From Lachnospiraceae bacterium (lineage in GTDB: Bacteria > Bacillota > Clostridia > Lachnospirales > Lachnospiraceae): a DNA stretch of 64,000 bases. This document shows positions 60,665 through 64,000 of the stretch, in pieces (the first letter of the stretch is position 1; each line of letters begins with the position of its first letter). Both the position numbers and the translations under genes were made by a program. The stretch lies in contig JAQVCW010000011.1 of assembly GCA_028689585.1 (NCBI GenBank), positions 49,217 through 113,216 on the forward strand, in the 5' to 3' direction. Below the pieces are notes generated by a model. The model was not told where the DNA came from. It saw only the letters and a list, made by a program, of their open reading frames with translations, and did no database searches.

Positions 60665-60695
60665 TGCTTAAACAAGCTTTTTCAAATAAGCAGAT

Positions 60696-60739
60696 ACTAT
60701 TAGCCAGGTCTTTACATTGTGTAAAGTCTGGCTAATAGT
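60696..60739. terminator. Hairpin after the peptidase gene
   Basis: ACTATTAGCCAG pairs with CTGGCTAATAGT, with TCTTTACA/TGTAAAGT continuing the stem. No T-run follows, so its end-forming role is uncertain. Confidence 0.55.
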
Positions 60740-60801
60740 GTTCGTATGGGCAAAGAACAACAAGCTTGGATATACGTTGCTTCGAGAAATCGTCATTTCT
60801 A

Positions 60802-60830
60802 TTGCTGTTGCGAAACAAAGGTGCTATACT
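60802..60830 (+). promoter_or_regulatory. Promoter of the XRE regulator gene
   Basis: TTGCTG (60802-60807), 17-base spacer, TGCTATACT with extended -10 and TATACT at 60825-60830. Confidence 0.65.
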
Positions 60831-60879
60831 TAGAGTAATATATTTTTGCGTAAACAGGGCTTTGTTGGAGGATAATTGA

Positions 60880-61098
60880 ATGCGAAATGAGAAGCAAATT
60901 AGAATCAATTACAAACCATTATGGAAAATGCTAATTGACAGAGAAATGACCAAGGGAGACTTGCGAAAGATGACACAAATTGCAGCCAGCACATTTACTA
61001 AGATGACGAATAATGAAAATGTTTCATTGGATGTATTGGCTCGGATAAGTATCGCTTTAGAGTGCGGTTTGGATGATATTGTGGAGATTGAAAGGTAA
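60880..61098 (+). CDS. XRE-family small helix-turn-helix regulator
   Basis: The 72 residues form a single Cro/C1-like HTH (MTKGDLRKMTQIAASTFTKM, about 23-42) and the ALECGLDDIVEIE end common to regulators that head type I restriction-modification operons in Clostridia. GGAGG precedes ATG 60880. Downstream, only fragments of such an operon remain. Confidence 0.88.
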   Translation: MRNEKQIRINYKPLWKMLIDREMTKGDLRKMTQIAASTFTKMTNNENVSLDVLARISIALECGLDDIVEIER

Positions 61099-61117
61099 TG
61101 AATGGGGGTGCTCATAA

Positions 61118-61321
61118 TGGCGAGACCGGAAGATTTCAGCACTTGTACATTTTAGTTCAGTCACGCTTATTCCAGTGAATATAATGGACAAATTCAATAA
61201 AAAAATAGAAAAACTTTGTTTGTTAAGGCAAAAAAACGAAATTGAGTGTCAAGCTCTCAAATCACCACGTGATTGGCTACTTCCTATGCTCATGAACGGT
61301 CAAGCTACCATTGAGAATTGA
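61118..61321 (+). pseudogene. C-terminal remnant of a type I restriction specificity subunit (hsdS)
   Basis: The frame from 61118 to TGA 61319-61321 ends in LIPVNIMDKFNKKIEKL and then RDWLLPMLMNGQA. The IPV segment, the coiled coil and the LLPMLMNGQ ending are hallmarks of the last 50 residues of HsdS. Everything before it (rest of hsdS, hsdM, hsdR) is missing. A start codon at 61117 opens only a 12-codon frame (MARPEDFSTCTF), possibly the beginning of the deleted methylase gene. It directly follows the XRE gene. Confidence 0.7.
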
Positions 61322-61324
61322 GTC

Positions 61325-61480
61325 CCACTACGCCGCCATGCTACGCTCACAGCAAAGCTGTTCGCTATCGGGCAGTCGCCCGATGAAACGAAGTCGATAT
61401 TCAGCCTTACGTGAGCGAGCTCCCGACGGCTGATATCGCCTATGTTTCGCCTGGCTCATTGTATACGGTAAATTATCGTT
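61325..61480. repeat. Structured G+C-rich repeat with inverted arms
   Basis: This stretch is much richer in G+C than its flanks. CGGGC-AGT-CGCCCG forms a small hairpin (about 61369-61383), and 61385-61406 pairs imperfectly with 61428-61448 (GATAT-TCAGCC/GGCTGATATC core). It looks like a dispersed non-coding repeat inserted at the remnant site; no frame is coding. Confidence 0.5.
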
Positions 61481-61539
61481 TAAAATAGAAATAATTGGGA
61501 ATTAAAAATTTTTTGAGTATGCAGGAAACTAGAGCGGTA

Positions 61540-61891
61540 GAAAGACAGAGCATACGAAAAGTATGCTGCTGGTAAAATCTCTAGTCAGAGGTACTGATTA
61601 GAAGCACAGGAGATTACGGAGAAGGTATTGAAGCTTCGAGAGAAGACGGAATCCCTAAATGATCAGCTAAACCCGATGAAAGATGAATACTATTCGGAAG
61701 TTGATAGTATAAAGGCATTGATTCAATATTCGCATATCGCGGAATTTACCCAGGAAATAGCGAAGCGGATTGCGAGTGTCGCTTTACTGGTATCTCATAG
61801 CAGGAAATTTGTAGCAATAGCTGCTCCGAAAATGATTGAGGCGGTAACTAATAAACGGTTTAAAGTCAATAAAAATCCGAAAAGCACATGA
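61540..61891 (+). pseudogene. Probable serine recombinase C-terminal remnant
   Basis: In one frame the DNA reads RAYEKYAAGKISSQRY, stop (TGA near 61596), LEAQEITEKVLKLREKTESLNDQL and on to TGA 61889-61891. The YEKYxxGKIS...Y..LxxQ..IxxKxxxLxxQL pattern is the coiled-coil end of large serine recombinases from conjugative transposons. Two in-frame stops upstream show decay. A TTG at 61628 could open an 87-residue frame, but I regard it as part of the remnant. Identification is from pattern only. Confidence 0.45.
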
Positions 61892-62033
61892 ACATACATG
61901 AACTTTTGTAGAGTGTTTTGTATTGAAAACTATTACCTGTAAAGGCGAAAGTTTTCAATGATAAGACTGATTTACTTGAAAAATTGGTATAAAATAGATT
62001 GAAAAGTAAAGACTAATATGGTGGAAGTTTTCA

Positions 62034-63338
62034 ATGGAGGCAATTGTGAAAGAGATAAAAAGAGACAAATACTTGAAACAATTACTATCTAATCAATGGG
62101 ATGGGCAGATAAAAGTAATAACGGGGATTAGAAGGTGTGGTAAGTCATATCTGTTAGGAAAAATTTATAAGAATTATCTTTTGCAGGATGGAGTGAAGGA
62201 TAGTAACATAATTTCTATCCAATTGGATTTGATAAAGGATATTCAATACAGGAATCCGTTAGAATTATCATCTTTTATTTCAAAAATAATTGAAAATAAA
62301 GATGAAAAATTTTATTTGTTTATTGATGAAATACAAATGTCAGATGAGGTTCCTAATCCATACTCGCCAGAAGGGAAAAACATTACATTCTATGATGTTC
62401 TTAATGAATTAAGAGATGTAGAGAATCTTGATGTTTATGTAACTGGAAGTAATTCAAAAATGCTATCAAGTGACATCCTTACTGAATTTCGTGGAAGAAG
62501 TGATGAGATACATGTGCATCCGTTATCCTTCGGAGAATATTACTCTGTGGTAGGGGGGGATAAGGAGGATGCATTTGATCAATATGCGTTTTATGGTGGA
62601 ATGCCATTTGTTATAACCAGGCCTGACGATGCATCAAAAATGAAATATCTTGAATCTTTATATAGTGAGACGTATCTCAAAGATATTATTGAACGAAATA
62701 AACTTATGAGAGAAGATGCATTGGAGAATATTCTCGATTTACTTTCTTCTTCTATCGGTTCATTAACGAATCCTAAAAAGATAGCAGATACTATCAATTC
62801 TAAGAAGAATATGAAAGTATCTCAGAATACTGTAACCGCATATATTCATTTCTTAGAAGATGCATTTCTGTTTTCAGAAGCAAAAAGATATGATGTGAGA
62901 GGAAAATCATATTTCGATTATCCGTATAAGTATTATTGCGAGGATATTGGCCTTAGAAACGCAAGAATAGGATTTAGACAACAGGAGATGACTCATATTA
63001 TGGAGAATATCATATATAATGAATTAATCATAAGAGGGTTTTCGGTGGATGTAGGAGTCGTATATTCCAGGGAGAAAAACGAAAATAATAATTCAGTACG
63101 AGTACCAAGAGAGATAGATTTTGTTGTAAATTCAGGAGGCAAAAAAACCTATATTCAATCAGCATTTGCTCTGGGTACTGAAGAAAAAATAACACAGGAA
63201 CTTCGACCATTTTCACTGACCGGCGATAGTTTTCCAAAGATTATAGTAAGAAAAGATATTCGAAAAAGATGGTATGATGATAATGGTATATTAAATATTG
63301 GACTCATAGATTTTCTGTTAGATTCTACAGTAATATAG
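62034..63338 (+). CDS. AAA_14/DUF4143 ATPase
   Basis: This 434-residue protein has Walker A GIRRCGKSYLL, Walker B YLFIDEIQMS, sensor VTGSNSKMLS and the FRGRSDEIHVHPLSFGEYY block of the AAA_14 family. The C-terminal half (about 195-434) is DUF4143, with a possible nuclease-like end (VPREIDFVVNSGGKKTYIQSAFAL). Members are common in mobile and defence regions of gut bacteria; function is unproven. A+T-rich like its surroundings. It starts at ATG 62034, within a repeated AGTTTTCAATG motif. Confidence 0.88.
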   Translation: MEAIVKEIKRDKYLKQLLSNQWDGQIKVITGIRRCGKSYLLGKIYKNYLLQDGVKDSNIISIQLDLIKDIQYRNPLELSSFISKIIENKDEKFYLFIDEIQMSDEVPNPYSPEGKNITFYDVLNELRDVENLDVYVTGSNSKMLSSDILTEFRGRSDEIHVHPLSFGEYYSVVGGDKEDAFDQYAFYGGMPFVITRPDDASKMKYLESLYSETYLKDIIERNKLMREDALENILDLLSSSIGSLTNPKKIADTINSKKNMKVSQNTVTAYIHFLEDAFLFSEAKRYDVRGKSYFDYPYKYYCEDIGLRNARIGFRQQEMTHIMENIIYNELIIRGFSVDVGVVYSREKNENNNSVRVPREIDFVVNSGGKKTYIQSAFALGTEEKITQELRPFSLTGDSFPKIIVRKDIRKRWYDDNGILNIGLIDFLLDSTVI

Positions 63339-63447
63339 TATGGTGGACTGAGGGAGGTTTATTGGAGATATCATGTGAGATAATTAAGAAGTCGTGGTAA
63401 AACATACTGTAAATTGAATAAGAGATAACAAGCATAAGGAGAGAGCA

Positions 63448-64000
63448 ATGCAATCTTTAAGTACAATAGAGGAAACATCATATTTATCAACGATAAATTC
63501 CCCACAATATCGTAAAATAATGAGGATTTTCTATTTAGAATATGAAAAAATGCATTTTCAACTTTATAAAGAAGATGTCTTGGCTTCATTGAAAAATGAA
63601 CCAGAATTTAGTTCCTATTCTATGGAACAGATGAAACTTGATTTGGAAGCTCTTGTAAAGTGGAAAAATCTGACACCACTTCAGGATCCGGGAAGAGTAT
63701 ATACCATTGCAGATTATAAAAATAAGCAATTTCGTTATACGATGTCAGAATATGCTGTGGAAATTGAACGAATGACAATACGGTTGGAAAATTTATTTCT
63801 GGAATCAGGTAATCTGTCAACTAACTTTTTTGCACGATTGGAAAAGAGCCTGAATGATGCACAGGCAATGAAACAGCGTTCTTTAAAGGAGATTAATGAG
63901 TGGTGGAATTTGATTCAGGAGGATTTTAAGCGGTTAAATCAAAACTATCAGGATTATTTACGAGATTTTTACTCTGGAAAATCAGACCGATTAATGAAAT
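63448..64000 (+). CDS. jetA: TIGR02677/DUF2397 family protein, probable Wadjet JetA (3' cut)
   Basis: ATG 63448 follows AAGGAGAG (63436-63443); 184 residues are visible before the window ends. RKIMRIFYLEYEKMHFQLYKEDVL, LDLEALVKWKNLTPLQDPGRVYTIADYKNKQFRYTMSEYAVEIERM and SLSTNFFARLEKSL-type segments agree, from memory, with the TIGR02677/DUF2397 family. That family is the JetA (kleisin, MukF-like) subunit of type II-like Wadjet, an SMC system that cuts plasmid DNA. jetB (DUF2398), jetC (SMC ATPase) and jetD (DUF2399) should follow outside the window. Long helices and high Glu/Lys/Leu content fit a kleisin. Confidence 0.75.
   Translation, partial: MQSLSTIEETSYLSTINSPQYRKIMRIFYLEYEKMHFQLYKEDVLASLKNEPEFSSYSMEQMKLDLEALVKWKNLTPLQDPGRVYTIADYKNKQFRYTMSEYAVEIERMTIRLENLFLESGNLSTNFFARLEKSLNDAQAMKQRSLKEINEWWNLIQEDFKRLNQNYQDYLRDFYSGKSDRLMK

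Noticed and set aside
61628..61891. Intact 87-codon gene starting at TTG
   Set aside because: The same frame continues upstream through a stop into recombinase-like sequence, so it is better read as a decayed gene end.

Overview
The window looks like a chromosomal segment of a gut-type Clostridia bacterium, most likely Lachnospiraceae (Bacillota). The reasons are a T-box-controlled proS of the archaeal/eukaryote-like type, a class II galT, a SpoVB-family flippase, a Csp-like subtilisin, DUF2089 and TIGR02452 (PARG) genes, many sugar transporters, strong AGGAGG ribosome sites and coding mostly on one strand. Genus cannot be told from sequence alone. No rRNA, tRNA, CRISPR array or intact insertion sequence was seen.

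Layout. 0-4.4 kb: tail of a carbohydrate-related gene, a secreted type-B carboxylesterase and a secreted GH13-like enzyme, closed by a terminator and followed by a ~290 bp inverted-repeat element. 4.9-9.4 kb: hydantoinase, MocA/MobA-like nucleotidyltransferase with a ModE-like domain, bacterial PARG, M42 peptidase. 9.5-14.6 kb: DUF402 gene, PfkB kinase, galT, T-box and proS. 14.8-21 kb: complete branched-chain amino acid ABC operon, a cytidylate-kinase-like gene and an RpiB-family isomerase.

21.3-35 kb is visibly more A+T rich and forms one probable catabolic island. A LacI-type operator and promoter are followed by a sulfonate/nitrate-class ABC importer (binding protein, two permeases, two ATPases), two dehydrogenases, a split transketolase, a pentulose-phosphate 3-epimerase, an AraD-type 4-epimerase/aldolase, a TIM paralogue, a LarA-type nickel-pincer enzyme, a TauE/SafE exporter and a LacI repressor. 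It has sugar-phosphate enzymes but no kinase. With a sulfonate-class importer and a sulfonate-class exporter, this suggests a phosphate-mimicking substrate such as a sulfonated sugar (inference). This is the best candidate for an undescribed system.

35-38.3 kb: two half-size chromate-type transporters divergent from a LysR gene, then a DUF2089/membrane protein pair. 38.5-46.5 kb: a ROK repressor with a palindromic site, sorbitol-type dehydrogenase, PfkB kinase, a PRD/PTS regulator and an ascorbate-type PTS (IIA, IIC, IIB). 46.6-55.1 kb: SASA-type esterase and AraC regulator divergent from a sugar ABC importer and a GH3 beta-xylosidase/glucosidase, probably for acetylated (xylo-)oligosaccharides. 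55.2-60.7 kb: SpoVB-like flippase, a 23-residue peptide gene, LysR regulator, three tandem 86 bp hairpin repeats, GNAT acetyltransferase, subtilisin.

60.8-64 kb is a decayed accessory/defence region: XRE regulator, tail of a type I restriction specificity gene, probable serine-recombinase remnant, AAA_14/DUF4143 ATPase and, cut by the window edge, a TIGR02677/DUF2397 gene that normally starts a Wadjet-type (JetABCD) anti-plasmid operon.

A dispersed hairpin family (25.7, 46.1 and 58.0 kb) sits just upstream of ribosome sites and shows paired base changes between copies.
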